From: Pardosa pseudoannulata | Lineage: Eukaryota; Arthropoda; Arachnida; Araneae; Lycosidae | Direction of reading: 5' to 3' | Length of the DNA stretch: 64,000 bases | NCBI GenBank assembly: GCA_032207245.1 | Contig: CM063504.1 | Coordinates: 24,596,355-24,660,354 of the forward strand | Shown: positions 12,421 through 25,914 of the stretch, piece by piece | Layout: each line of letters starts with the position of its first letter | Numbering within the stretch: the first letter of the stretch is position 1 | Position numbers and translations under genes: made by a program | Notes under the pieces: generated by a model | Told to the model about the DNA's origin: nothing | Database searches by the model: none | Seen by the model: only the letters and a program-made list of their open reading frames with translations

Positions 12421-12990
12421 GTTCTCCAATTCCCCCAATGTCACAGGTGCCAAAACTTTTTTCACGATAGCTCTAATTGCTGGATGACTCCCCACTGCGT
12501 TAAATGTGCTGAAAATCATTTAACTAATGAATGCCCCCATACTGGTGAAAAGGCAGACTTCATAAAATGCTGTAATTGCAATGGAAACCACCCAGCCAAG
12601 GCTGTTTAAAATTTCCAAAACCTTCTAGTAATGTGAAAAATACTTCCCTTTATGCTGTGAGTACTAATAATCAAACTACTCTTTCCTCGAAAAATAACTA
12701 TAAATCTTATGCCCCTACATTACAAAAACCCAATGAAAATGTTATGAATCAAAATAACAGTAAACTTCCTAGTGTCACTGAAGCAACTAAAGCTGAGACT
12801 AATAATTACTCCCATATTAAGGAAATCATTGAAATAGGAAAAAATATAAAAAAAAAGTTGTAAATCTACTTGGATTCACTAATTTAAATTCGCTCATCTA
12901 AAAACTGAAGGAAATGACTAGCCAGCTGAACAACACTACTGACCCCAGTGGTTGTCTTGCTCTTATTTTGGACTTTTGGATGTTCAAAAT
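12421..12990 (+). pseudogene. Jockey-type LINE ORF1 remnant with three zinc knuckles
   Basis: Read from 12421, the frame gives three successive nucleic-acid-binding knuckles: CHRCQNFFHDSSNC, then CVKCAENHLTNEC, then a CCNCNGNHPA-type third knuckle. It then meets a stop near 12606. The sequence continues in another frame as GCLKFPKPSSN and runs on to about 12990 (NLLGFTNLN, then LKEMTSQLNNTTDP). Such knuckle triplets followed by a KYPKP-like motif are typical of ORF1 of Jockey and related non-LTR retrotransposons. Its normal role is binding element RNA. The frame change and stops mark a dead fragment, and no ORF2 follows. Confidence 0.75.
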
Positions 12991-14150
12991 TCCCATAGTA
13001 ATAATCTCTCTCCATGCTATTTGTTCTCACCACAGCTAGTTCCCATTTTACCTGTTTGCTATGTTTTTCAGAGTTGGAGGGCTTGGCCCAGGTAACTCCG
13101 TAAACCATCTCTTCCTGTATGGTCCTGTATGCTACATATATTACTTATTCCAATGCTGAACCAGAATACACAGTGATGTTTAAATAATTCATAACGTGAA
13201 ATAGATATTCTTTGATAATGGAGTTAAGATGCACAGATATGTACATACAAACACACAGGAAACACCATTTCCACTAGTAAATATTAGACAAAAATCCTAC
13301 TTACCCTACCAGTTATAATGTATTTATCTCTAGATTAAGAAATAAATTTGTAACATTTTCAATCTCATTCATTCTAACTGGGTATATACAAATAGAATTG
13401 CAATTTACTTCAGTTTGCACCGTGTTTACCCTGATTAACTTCGGAAGAGCACTGCTAGAAAAATTGAATGTTTTTCATTAATAAAAAAAATAAATGTGAG
13501 TCTTATAACTTGGAAAATAATTACAGTACTGAGCTTGTAAAAATTTTATTTTATACATAGGTACAATTGTATCAACGTGAAAAGTAATCTTCACATTTTC
13601 AACAAATCTTGTCATTTTTCGTAGCTTTGCACAATTTAAAAGAAATTATCTTTGATAGTGAATGTTATTTACATTTTTCTTAATACAACTAATAAAAACT
13701 TAAGATTTTTATAGGCTCATTAACTAATAAATAAATAATAGTGATAGTAACTTAAATATTTATATCCTGTCATGAAATATCATTTCTCAAACTAAAAGAT
13801 GATGCATATTTCTGCGATACAATTTTTAAAATTTAAATATTATTGCTGCACAGAGGTAAGTATTTCTCAAAACAATAGCTGGATCATTAGAGGAGCATTG
13901 CATTTTAATTTTACACTGTGGAAGTGTTTAAAAAATTATTTGATTAAAGCAACATATGCTATAATAATTGTTCTATAGATGACTCCATTTTATAATATAT
14001 TACCTGCCACATAACATTAAAATTACTTATGGCTATAACTGTACTAACGTAAAATAAATGTTATCAGACCCGTTTTTAGGCTCATGCTATTTTGTGCCTG
14101 GCACACAGACGCAAAATTTAAGGAACAACAAAGTTTTTATGATTTTGATT
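12991..14150. other. Gene-free AT-rich stretch
   Basis: No gene, RNA gene or clear repeat is recognised in this stretch. Confidence 0.4.
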
Positions 14151-14151
14151 T

Positions 14152-14335
14152 GCTTTGGAGCACTGTAGTGTTTTTGTTTGTTTGTTTTTTTAAACATGTA
14201 AACTTAGACCATAACTTACTGCTTTAAGTTGATTCTAAACAGCTACAAACATCAATACCAACAGCAGGATTCAAACCTGTCCAGATTCGACCCAAACAGA
14301 CAGCACCCAATTCATTTCACCATTATCTAGCAATG
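14152..14335 (-). mobile_element. tRNA-derived SINE, minus strand
   Basis: On the minus strand a B-box-like GGTTTGAATCC is followed by the SINE body (GTAGCTGTTTAGAATCAACT). A 3' end like ACTACAGTGCTCCAAA lies at the low-coordinate side. A T-rich insertion separates body and tail. It lies 3' of ZC3H15. Confidence 0.65.
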
Positions 14336-14479
14336 TTCTGGTAAATTTGGGGATATTTAAATATAATTAAACCATTGCTTGCAAGCAGTGATTTTTCTTA
14401 TCATCAGTAATTATATTAATTGATCAATTATTGGATATAATTTGGTTGGAGCTTATGATCTACTTTTTTGCTACATAAG

Positions 14480-14715
14480 GGCTAATGAGACCACTTGCTT
14501 AAGCTGATTGCGAACGACTACACTTATCGGTTGAAGTGCTACAGTCTACACTTTGCGATATAAGAGAACTAAGGAGATTACGATGTACTGCTTAAAGCCG
14601 ATCCTGAACAGCTACAAATACCCAAATACCCATGCGAACAGTGATATTTAAACCCATGAACTCTGATACTATAAAGCTGCACCCTACACTGTTCGACAAC
14701 TTTCAGTCATTGTTT
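14480..14715 (-). mobile_element. Degenerate SINE copies, minus strand
   Basis: Two stretches (about 14490-14560 and 14575-14705) contain the family words GCTTAAGCTGATTGCGAACG and GCTTAAAGCCGATCCTGAAC, reading as the reverse of the SINE body. They suggest two overlapping or nested diverged copies. Confidence 0.5.
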
Positions 14716-15746
14716 GACAATCAACTACCAAAGGTAAAAAATTACAAAAATAATTTTTAATGTAACTAATAATTCAAGAAATCAAATACATACAATTGTA
14801 TTCATATAGGCCAACAGCTTATAGTACTGAAAAGCATGCATTCCATTCCTGTATGTCACTTACAATACTTACTAGTCTGCAGAAATGAGTTAATAAAATG
14901 TAGAAATGAATAATGAACACGACATTGTACACTTGTAAAATCTTGGTTTGTTTCTTAATTGAGACCAAATTTTGGGCAGGCAAGGTAGTGCAGCTTGGGG
15001 ACAACAAATTACTTACAGCACAAAGGCACAGGATACCTAAAGATGGGCCTGATTGTCAGCATCTTTAGAATCAAATAAACCTTTATCAGTTATAAACAGT
15101 TTGCTAACAAGCAATCAAAAATATAGTCCAAAGTCATTTTTTTCTTTTAATATATAAATATCTCGAGTGAAGAAGAAAGATAAGCTGACTCCATAACTAT
15201 CTATGAAGAAAATATAATTATTAACTTCAATTCAAAAACATCAAATCACTTTCTGAAATCTTTAAAACCTCACATACAAGTCATTAACACAATTTAATAT
15301 TTGTAGATTCAGAGATATCAGGCTTTGAATTAAGGCATGCAAAGACATAAAACATATAAACACCTGCTAATTTTACTGAATTTTATATCGAGAAAGAGTA
15401 AAGCTTTGTATAAGCTGCTAAAAACACCAAAAATATCATTCCACAGTTAGAATTCAAAGAAAAAAAAATCACTGCAAAATTTAAGACACAATATTTTATA
15501 AATTTGCTAAAATGTAGATAGATATAGATAAATTTATGTATATGATGATTACTCTTTTACCTGATTTTACATTAGGTAAAAAAAAACTCTAAAAAAATTT
15601 TGTGTTTTCATAGGAAGTTTCAGTCCAATAGAATGAATCATAGTGATGATATTGATGTATTACTGAAACTAAAAGTAGACAGAAATGAGCAAAATATACA
15701 GAATATGCACCTTAACCTCCACTTAAAACCTGTCCATGCAAAATAG

Positions 15747-15955
15747 TTCGGTTTGGAACACTAAGGTCAATTTTTTGCAATACAAGAGCATACTTAGACT
15801 GGTACCTACTGCTTCAAGCAAACTATGAAGGGATACATTTGTAGCCCTTCAGAGCATTAGCACCCATATATACAGAAGGATTTCAATCCACAGATTCTGA
15901 TAATAAAAGGTAGCATCCTGCTAACTTGTTCATTACTCAGTCTATGTAATACAAA
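15747..15955 (-). mobile_element. tRNA-derived SINE, minus strand, near full length
   Basis: The low-coordinate end GGTTTGGAACACTAAGGTCA is the reverse complement of the family 3' end. The TTTTTTGCAATAC block and a body similar to the copy at 54389 follow. A B-box-like TGGATTGAAATCC lies near 15880. Confidence 0.6.
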
Positions 15956-16080
15956 ACCAACTTAAGAACTTCATGGCATTAGTTGAAAATTAGGCAAATT
16001 TTTACTTTTAACAAACATGTAATATTTTTCATCTCGTGTTAAGCTTAAGTTTTTTTCTCTTTTCAACACAAAAATTAATT

Positions 16081-16210
16081 AGACCAACCTAATACTTAAA
16101 GCTGATTCTGAACATCTACATGCCAGCACCATGATTCAAATCAAGAACCACAGACACTAGTACCAGAAGGTAGTGCTGTACCTGTTCAACCATTATTCAG
16201 CATCCAAAAT
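16081..16210 (-). mobile_element. 5' part of a SINE, minus strand
   Basis: Contains CTTAAAGCTGATTCTGAAC and a degenerate B-box (ATGATTCAAATCAAG in plus orientation). The 3' tail is missing. Confidence 0.5.
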
Positions 16211-18082
16211 GAAATAAAATTTTATCATTTTGGTATCAAATTTACATCAATTAGGTTGTCCCACTTTTAAGTCATTGTATTTATACATGAACACATAAAT
16301 ATAATTATGAAAAGAAATTAATTTTTGAATAACTGGGAAAGAAACATTCAGCAAAATTTACAGTTGAATAATTATATAAATTTAGTACTTCTCAGGGAAA
16401 TGCGAAATGCTCAAATAGACAGAGCCCTGCTTTTCTATTATTGTCTGAATTATTTCTAAACAAACCCTGAATTACAGAATATAATGTAAGCTAAGAATCA
16501 GGCTTATATATTGATGAGAAAAATTAAGGATGAAGTGGAGAAATTAACATAACAGTTAAATGAGTGAGCAAAAAACTGAAAGACAATTCAAGAAATCAAT
16601 TAAGTGTCCGGTATGGTAGGGCACATACATAGATACAATTTAACATAGTGGAGGAGTGTCAGATAAGTGCTGGAGGTGTATGCTTAGCACTTCTATGAAT
16701 TCTTTTGAATAGTGTAATATGGTATAAACATCTCAATGACTTTGTAAGAACATCCATGTGTGACTATCATAGCCCCAGAGAAATCAAAATACACATGTAT
16801 CAAATTACTCAGGCCAGAGATCAAACTTTTCTACAGCAAGAAGGCTGCATCATTGTGGCCTATACAAAAGTTAATCAGTATGGTATGTGCGATTAGGACC
16901 TGCTCATCAGATATGGAAATTTGTGTGATATCAAAGAACAGAAAAACAGCCGCATGATCAGTGGGGTCAAAATTTAATGTAGTCTAACAAGCAATTCTTG
17001 ACTATACATACCTACAAAGAGTAGGTAACATATTAACATGCCTCTAACATCATCAAAAGGGACTGGTTAAGAGGTAGTCTTAACATTTGGAAAATTATTA
17101 TTTATGTTAACTGTCTTCAATAAAGGTTCAGTCACTGATGAATGTTACAAATTGTCTCTTTTTTTGTCTGCATCTTTTTCAAGGATGCTATGGGTGAACA
17201 GTCCATATAATAGCTGTAAACAGCTATTGGAGAGTAAAGATATTCAAATGGATTGGCAAGATTCCTGGGCCAAAATCCAATTGAAACTAAATCTAATTAA
17301 AATGTAAAAACTTCTCAGAAAACACTTGGAAGTATGACTTCAATTCCTGGCATTGACTCTAGATCTGCAATTGCAGCTGAATGAAAAAGGGACCATATAC
17401 TTTAACAGCTCTCAGACAACTTGGCATGGAAAGATCTTGTAAATGTTACTATAAATTCTTAGGTGATCATATTCACCTACTAATAATAATTACATTTTTT
17501 TTTCCTATCGACCACATGTGAAACAGACACCCTTACTCCCATTAAACTTCAAGCTAACTTTCTAATAAAGCTTTACTGCATCCTTAGAATTCCTTTTAAG
17601 TTTTGTTCCTTATACTCAAATTATTATATTTTATGGATTTTATCATATTATTTGTGTTGATTTAGAACAATGCTACAACAAAAATGCCTTAGAAAAATGA
17701 TTCATCCTCAATTTTTACATCCCACCAGCGTAAAATACTAGAATTCATAGTAAAATATTTTTGATACCATTAATATTACACAACAGTATACATATTGGAA
17801 GAAAATGAGAGATAGACACTAGGGTGAAAAATATAGTTGAGAAAATACTAACATGAAAAGAGAAAAGCAGATCATATTTGCATTATAGTCGTTGTCCAAA
17901 TGTAAAGTAAAAGAAGTAATTTTTTAAAGAGTAATTGTCATAAATTTTAATGTAACTGAGAATGAAATAAAAAAAGAAATATATTGTTATAATTTGGTTA
18001 TAGCCTTACTCTATCCCTTGACAGACATAAAAAAATATTTTTAAAAGTGCTTATTTATTTATTCCACAAGTTAGTTTTATTC

Positions 18083-18149
<67 letters not shown>

Positions 18150-18602
18150 AAAGTTATATACACAACTGTTTAAATAATTTTTTGAAATCCTAATATTTAT
18201 TAGCAATTTTTCAACCTAGTAAAAAGTTAATTTATAAAACCAAATACACATAAAAATCACCAGCCAGAGCTGCTCCCATAAAACTGTAAAATTAAAATCA
18301 CCAAAATAAAATCTGTACATTTCGAAAAAAAAAATGAAAGCATCATTTCTGAGAAATAAAATGCAATCAATTAACCTAAATATTAGGTACAAAATATTTT
18401 TTCAGTTACTACATTGTTTAGTATATCTGTAATTATGATTAGTTACACAAAATTAAGAGAAAAATTACTTGATTTTATTTGATGCATCACCATAACATGC
18501 AAAATAATTTTAACCACAGAAAAAAACTTTTATAAAACCTTTCTTCTAGGATCTGAAGCATGAGCCACATAAATTAGACTTTGAAACCATGCAAAAATGC
18601 AA
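16211..18602. other. Gene-free stretch 3' of ZC3H15
   Basis: Frames at 16705-16957 and 17104-17307 are open, but they overlap in conflicting frames and show no domain I can name. The only definite feature is an (AT)n microsatellite at 18085-18147. Some of this could belong to a long ZC3H15 3' untranslated region, but no evidence fixes its end. Confidence 0.35.
18085..18147. repeat. (AT)n microsatellite
   Basis: About 31 uninterrupted AT units. Confidence 0.97.
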
Positions 18603-18608
18603 TTTATT
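18603..18608 (-). terminator. Candidate poly(A) signal of ZC3H15
   Basis: AATAAA on the minus strand, about 97 bases after the ZC3H15 stop codon, set inside the short palindrome TGCAATAAATTGCA. It is the closest canonical signal, but use is not proven. Confidence 0.45.
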
Positions 18609-18704
18609 GCATGAGGTAAAACCAAACTTGATTTTTAAATAATCTGTACAAATGCAACATACAGCCATTAGAACATGACATTTATGATTAAATTTTAGCC
18701 ACCA

Positions 18705-21700
18705 TCAATCTACAGTTAAATTTGATAATTCTTCATCTAAATCGTCCAAATCTTCATCAAAGAGATTTTCATCTATAGGAACAGCATCTTTATTTTCTTC
18801 TTCTTCTTCAACCGGGGTGCCACCTTCTGCAACTGTTTCAGATGCTGAAAAATTAAATTGCAATACATTTACAAGTTCCATACAATAAATTATTCTGAGT
18901 TAATTTAAAAATTCCTATAAGCTATATCTAGATGCTTTGAATTACTTATACTACGTACAAATGTATTGCAAACAAAACTAAAACACAGGTAATCAACTAT
19001 TAGCCGATTCTCAATAACTGAAACATAATTTATCAATGAGTTTAGTTTCAGATTGCAATTGAAAAGCTTAGCAAGACCCATTTACAAGAACTATAATAAT
19101 AAGCCTATAAATATATAAAAGTGAGTAATTATGTATATTTATTTTTACACAATTCCCCGCAATGAACCACAGACTCATCTAACTTTGCCCAGTATTTCTT
19201 TAGTGATGTTGAAAAAATACTTTTGATATTAAAATCTCTTCTGCACACTCTGTCATATCAACCCTTAAGAATCCATTAAATTTGTCCTAAGCTAAATTAT
19301 CTATAATATTATATTCTGTGTCATCATTCATTCATTCATACACCAAACTGGGCCCATTTGGCCTTCCAAGTTTATCCTGGTGGTGGTTGACAAACCACTA
19401 CTGAGCCTCCCACTCAGTATATTCCTGAAGTACTTGGCACACACCCATCACACCTCAGCAGCCACGAGCAAGTGACTGCAGCAGAGTTCTGATCAGGAGG
19501 AAAGAATTTATATTAAGAATGGATGCTCTAGCAGATTTTTTACGTATGATGCCAGAATAAGTGAGTGTGGCACAAATGTACACTAAAATCGTACCAGAGT
19601 AAAACATTATTGGAGTTGCACCTTCCATGCAGTAACCAACAGTTCAAAAGAGAGAACAGATAATTCTGTGGAGCAATAGGCACACCATGCACCAGTCAAA
19701 TAACAGCAAGGGTATTTGAAGAGCACAAAATACTCTCTGGAGAATTTTAGATTTATACATCAAGGGGAATGTATTAAACAATATTAACAAACAACAGTTC
19801 AAAAGGTCAAGGGGGTCAAAATTTAATAATTACTATAAAAGTACAATTTTTAAAACATACTTTAAAGATATAGAAATATGCTAAATATTTAAAAGAATTC
19901 AATATAAGCAATTATCTTAAATAGCCAGAAAGTCTCCTTTAAATATAGATAAGTATTCAATTTATTTTGTTAATGAGTATGGCAAGTTTGCTCTCTTGAG
20001 CATTACCTATACTATGCCCATGTTCAATGAAAATGAAGTCTTTTATAATTTTATTGTTGTATGGTCTCTCAGACTCCATAGCCTTCAACCCTAAGCATTT
20101 GTACTACTTAAAATTGTAAATGAACCATGCCTGTTTCAATATTTTCTTGCAATGTGCAGTTTAAAGCTTACCAAGTTACAAACTAGCCTTTTGAAGGTCC
20201 AATAGACCATGTCACAGTAGTTGCAAGATTGCTTGAAAGTCAAAAAGAATGTCCTGCATTCTTCTTAAAAATTAACACAAAGGAGTCATCAGAAATAATT
20301 CTTAATTTTTCTTCTCTAGAAATCTGGAGATGGTCAAAATGAATTTACCAGAATTCCAGGATTTCCCTAGAACACAAACACTGAGTACATGTGATTTGCC
20401 CACGACCACCACCAGGAATCAGTCAAGAAGGCCCGAACAGCCATGCCAGGTTGTAGATTTGTGCATATCACCCCTAGACTAATACAAATCTTGCCACTTA
20501 ACAGCAGAATTATTTTACTACTTTATTTTGTGAAATATTTTTCATTGATAATATTGTATTAGTTATGATATTGTTCAAACATGATCACAAGATAAAAGTT
20601 CTAAAATTTTAGTTTAAATGTAAAAAGTACACAAATGTACAATCTTACAATATAGTTAAAATTCATATAATGTACACTCAAAACATACAGGTTGGTCTGT
20701 ACTTATGTGTGATTTATGCTACAATTATTTACTAACCTTGTTTTGTTTCCCAATGCCTAAGAGATGCCACTGTTCCACCTTCCACATTTTGCAATTCAGT
20801 TTCTAAAAATTCTGATGAAATTTCACGACATGGAACACTCTACAACAGAAAAAAAAATATGCTTGAAAAAGCAATAAAGGAATAAATTCCTTGCACAAAA
20901 TTAAAAGTCTTTAAAAATAATAATAAGTAAAAAGATTAAATCAGTGCAACTTACAACCTAAATAAATACTTTGAAATAATTTTTAAAATAGTAAAAAACT
21001 CAGCAACATATTCCATTTTGTCAATCTTGTCTGCTAAAACGATTTAGAAAAGCAGCTTTGTTTATACTTAAAACTTTAATTAATTCCTTTAACCATAAAA
21101 GTAATTTTGGAAAACCATAACACTTTGTTGACAAAGTGAATACAAATTTGGTTTTTGTTTTTACTCAAAATGTGAAATAACAAACATATCCAAATATAAA
21201 AATTGACATATTTTTAAAATAAAAAAGTTTTTAAAACTTGGGGTGCAATTAAATCCACATAAGGCGTTTAAGTAATAAATAATCGCCTTTTAATTTATAA
21301 AATTACTGATAGCTTTCACACCTTTGTCAAATGTTTCATTTATTTGAGACATTGTAATTGTGTTTTGCTTCCCTTTGTTGAAAATAAAATATAAAAAGAA
21401 TTATTGTATGATTTATTTATTTACAATTTGTTTATAAAGATTATTCATATAAAGACAGCTTTAAAGGTACAATAAAGCACAAAACTGCATTGTAAATTAG
21501 TTAGAAAACTGTATTACATAAAATGGCTGAAATTAAGTAGAATTAATAACTATGAAATTACTTTACACAGCCAAAAGATATAGATCTCCTTACAATTAAC
21601 ATAACTGGGGGGGAGGTTGATATGTACACAATATTTCTCAATTCCTTTAGTACAATTATTTTATAAATACTTTTACAAATAAAATAGAAAATTTAAAGCC

Positions 21701-24700
21701 CTTTTTCTCTCTACTAAAATTTATTAAGATTATAAAATTCTGTAAAGACACTGAATCAAAAAATGCTTACATCAAAAATTTCACAGTAAGATCATTAACA
21801 GCTCATTCAAACTGGGATGAACAAATATGAAGTTTTCACTACTAGTAGCTATTCAACCAGCATGGTCACTTTTTTATATTCTGCTTTACAAAGTTATTCA
21901 ATTGAAAATGACAAATGTAAGAAATGTTACCATTGCATATCATTAAAATCATTCATTGTTAAAGGATAGAAGAGCTCAACCAAAAAATTGATATCCATTG
22001 TAAAATTCTTTATGAAACTGACTCAATAACATCCTAATTCAAAACTGGAAAGGCTTCATAAGTAACAGTAGTTACTGCCATATAGTCATTTATAAAATCA
22101 AATCAAGTTAAAGAAAACAAGGTAAATATTCCTAATCATTACTTTTCATTACTGAGAATCTGAAGAATTTGATACATACAATTTATATTTAAAGCAGAGG
22201 ACACAATATTAAAAATCAACACATGTAACATATGTGACTGTAAACAGCAAACAGCTCCTTATATTTTAATCTAGTTATTAGGACCACTGATATTTAAAGC
22301 ATAGAAATAACATCAATATGGGTACTACAAATTTACATGTATTATTATTACCATTCCATACATATCCAGCCATGTTAAATCTGATGAAAAACTATCACAG
22401 AATATACATACATCATAAAAGTATTTGTATCACTCTAAAAAAAATAAATAAATAAAATAGCATTACTTCCTCAGGATCGTCTGTGTCTCTAGATTTCAAA
22501 TCAAAAGCAGCTTCACCTTCTTCAGTCATATCATCTGTAGCCATTTCAGGATTGAAAGTAAACATGTCACGGCCACTGAGCTAAAAATATTAAAATATAA
22601 ACAAACAGTGAATAGAATTCTTTCAGTCTATGTTTTACATACAGCTATTGCATATTTAAAAAGTGTTACAAAATATAAGACATTAAAAATATTTACACTT
22701 AACATTATAAAATACTTGAAGAATATTGTAATAATTAATATTTCAAAGACGTACGAAAAATCTCAAAGCACGGATGACTGCCAAGACCGAGATTGAACAT
22801 TATACATTCATAATAAGTATCGTCTTTTATTGTGATTTGAGCAAACTACACATCTCTAAGTTTTTTGCCCTCTTTTTCAGCGCACAATTCAGGAAATTAC
22901 TTGAAGGACAAAAGGAAGTATGATGAGATCCAAACAGACATTCATTTCTCCAATTTTATAACATCAAATTTTTTTGATGATCGGACTGTAAATGTGCTTG
23001 ATTCATTAATATCTATTTCACAGATTTTTTTTTTTTTTTTTTCAATAGGAATTAGTTTTTTCTACAAAAATATGGATTTTGCTTTCATTGAAAAACAAAT
23101 TTAAAAAGTTTAATTCAGTCTGCATGGGCACTGAATTTTTTTTTTTTTCATATCAAATCCCAGTTTCGGAGTAAAATTAATTTTAAGAAGTTCCTCTTTG
23201 TCAGAACTCCATTCACATGGAGAAATCGGAACCAATATATTACTTTATTATCATCTTCTAATTATGAATCAAAAGATTTAAAACTACTATATAAAGAATT
23301 TTAAAAATTTATGATTGTTTCAGTGTCATTGTCTGGAAAATCCACAAATGGATCATTCATAACTTTAGATATTTCCTCCTCAGAAAGATAACGTGGTCTT
23401 TTAGCCATGGCTACAGAAATGATTCTAAAAGTAAAACCTATGCTAGAATATATCCCATAAAATCCCATCCTAAAATAGAATTGAAACTATAAACAACCAC
23501 TTCAAAATGAGTTAAAAGGCTCTTTATGATGTGTTACCCTTTTCACCCACTAGCACATGTTTATGTTTATATTCATGAAAATCCAATACATCACAGACAC
23601 TTGACGTACCCCATTCTGATCTCACAGAGAGAAATACTAATATACAAGAGCATTTTATGTTACTTTTGAAAGCAACATAGATTAGTAATGCAATCTGATA
23701 GTAAATATTTCATTCCAAAACCACGACGCAACTGTGCGGCATTAGTCCCTCATCGGCATCTAGCGTAAACATATATTTGCAGCGTTCATCCCAAACGGGT
23801 TAAATATTAAATATATTATATGCATTGCATGCCCTAATAGCATTTGACACCCATTTGACATCTAAAATGCATGAATGACTACAAGATGGTGTCCTAGATA
23901 CCAACCAATCAAACAGTTGATCTAGTTCAACTTATAAAAAGTAGTTTACCCTAACATCATACACATTCCATTGGATATTTTGTCCATGTCCATGGCATAT
24001 ACATTTCAAAATTTACATAAATCATCCAAATGACACTTAAGAAGTCAATGGAATGTCCCATGAAACTGTATGCTGTTAGAAAGACAAAGTATTAGTTATT
24101 TCACACTATGCCTAAAATCAGCCAGGCATTATACAAATTACTTAAATTTCATACTATCGTTGAACATATTAATAAAAGGGTTTACATCAGATCAGTATGT
24201 TTTATGATAAACCATTAAAACAAACAATATTTACAGATTTTGTCTTAAAATGATCACTTAGCAAATTGGTAACTTAAAAAGCAGCTGAGATAAATGTTAA
24301 TGTACTAATTACAAAGATTAAAATTGATCTTAGAAGATAATAGTTTTATTTAAAACTAAAATGTGTACCTCGATGAACAATTTACTCAAGAAATCAACAT
24401 ATAGATTTGTAATGCATGGCTATAAATACACATATATATGAATATCTGGATATATATGAATATATATAAATATATTGATATATATATGAATATATATACA
24501 TTATAATATGGATATATATTTGTATATTAGAGTGTAAAACTATTACAAGCAAAATTTATATATATACATATATTGTGATCAGTAATGTAGGCAACTAATC
24601 ACAAGTCCCTTTTTCTTTTTAAACAATGCACTTTATTAATTTTAGTCTTTTTGTTAACTTTTGGCTAAGCCATTAAATATACTCCTTTACTAAATTTGAT

Positions 24701-25865
24701 CATCAACTAGTGAAGAGAGTATTGCCGGCCCAGCTTCCCACTCAAAAGTGTACCAAAAACTTGTTTGCGCAAACCTTTTCTTACTGAGGTCTCTCTGCAT
24801 TAATTTGTTTTAGCTGGGTACATCTGCCCAAAGGTGAATCTCTTCTTTTACATGATATTAAATAGTTTCACTTATTTTTTAAAATAATTCCCTTAATTTT
24901 GAAAACTCCATTTTCAAACCTGACATATATATAAACATACATATATATTCAAAAATATATATGTTTTACAGGTGTCAATATTTAAAAATACATAAAAAAT
25001 AATTGAGTTATACTTTAATGGGAGAATAAATGAATGCTTTATAGAGTGAACTATTCACATAAGCATGTTTTTTAAAAATTATATTATGAAAATCATATTG
25101 ATAGTAAATATATGTTACATAATTTTATAAAAAGATATATATACCTAAAAATTTCAGCTAATATACAACAATTAAAATTATAAACAATAAAATTAAGAAC
25201 ATATATGCATGCTTTTATGCACTTAATTTAGCTATTGACTGTAACTGTATCTGTAACTTTCCTTTAGCTATCAATATTATAATCCAAAAATCAGAAAAAA
25301 ATGTATACCATCAAGTGCTGAGTTACTTAAGAATGATTATACATATAAAAAAATAAATATAAATACCAAGCAATGAGAAATTATAAACTACATACCCCAA
25401 CATGTCGACCTGCTTTATATTCAGCTCTTTTCCTATCTTCTTCTTTTCTGTTCTTTTCTTGCTTTTCACTTAACTGGAATATAGTTATAAACCAAAAACT
25501 TTTACTTCACTGTGGACATGCATAGAATATCACAAAGCAGTTTACCTGCCTTAGATCAAATGGGCTTGTCTTTATAACATATGGAGCAAAAAGAATTTTT
25601 TCAAATGCAATAAGAAAAATTACTTATCCAGAAAAAAATGTAATGTTCTAAAATACTAGAGATTACAAACCATGATATTTCTTTAAATGAAAACCTTTAA
25701 AACTATTTTTTGGCACCATAGTGATTTTATTCTAATTAACAAATTATAATCAATATAAACTAATTATTACAATTTATAAAGATAGTAAATTCATATTTGA
25801 ATAGAAAATATACAAAAATATAGATAATACTGAAACTCAACCCACTTTTCCCATCTTACTTGTTC

Positions 25866-25914
<49 letters not shown>

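Noticed and set aside
16705..17307. Overlapping frames that might be a small gene 3' of ZC3H15
   Set aside because: Two frames overlap in conflict, no splice-linked continuation was found, and no family was recognised.
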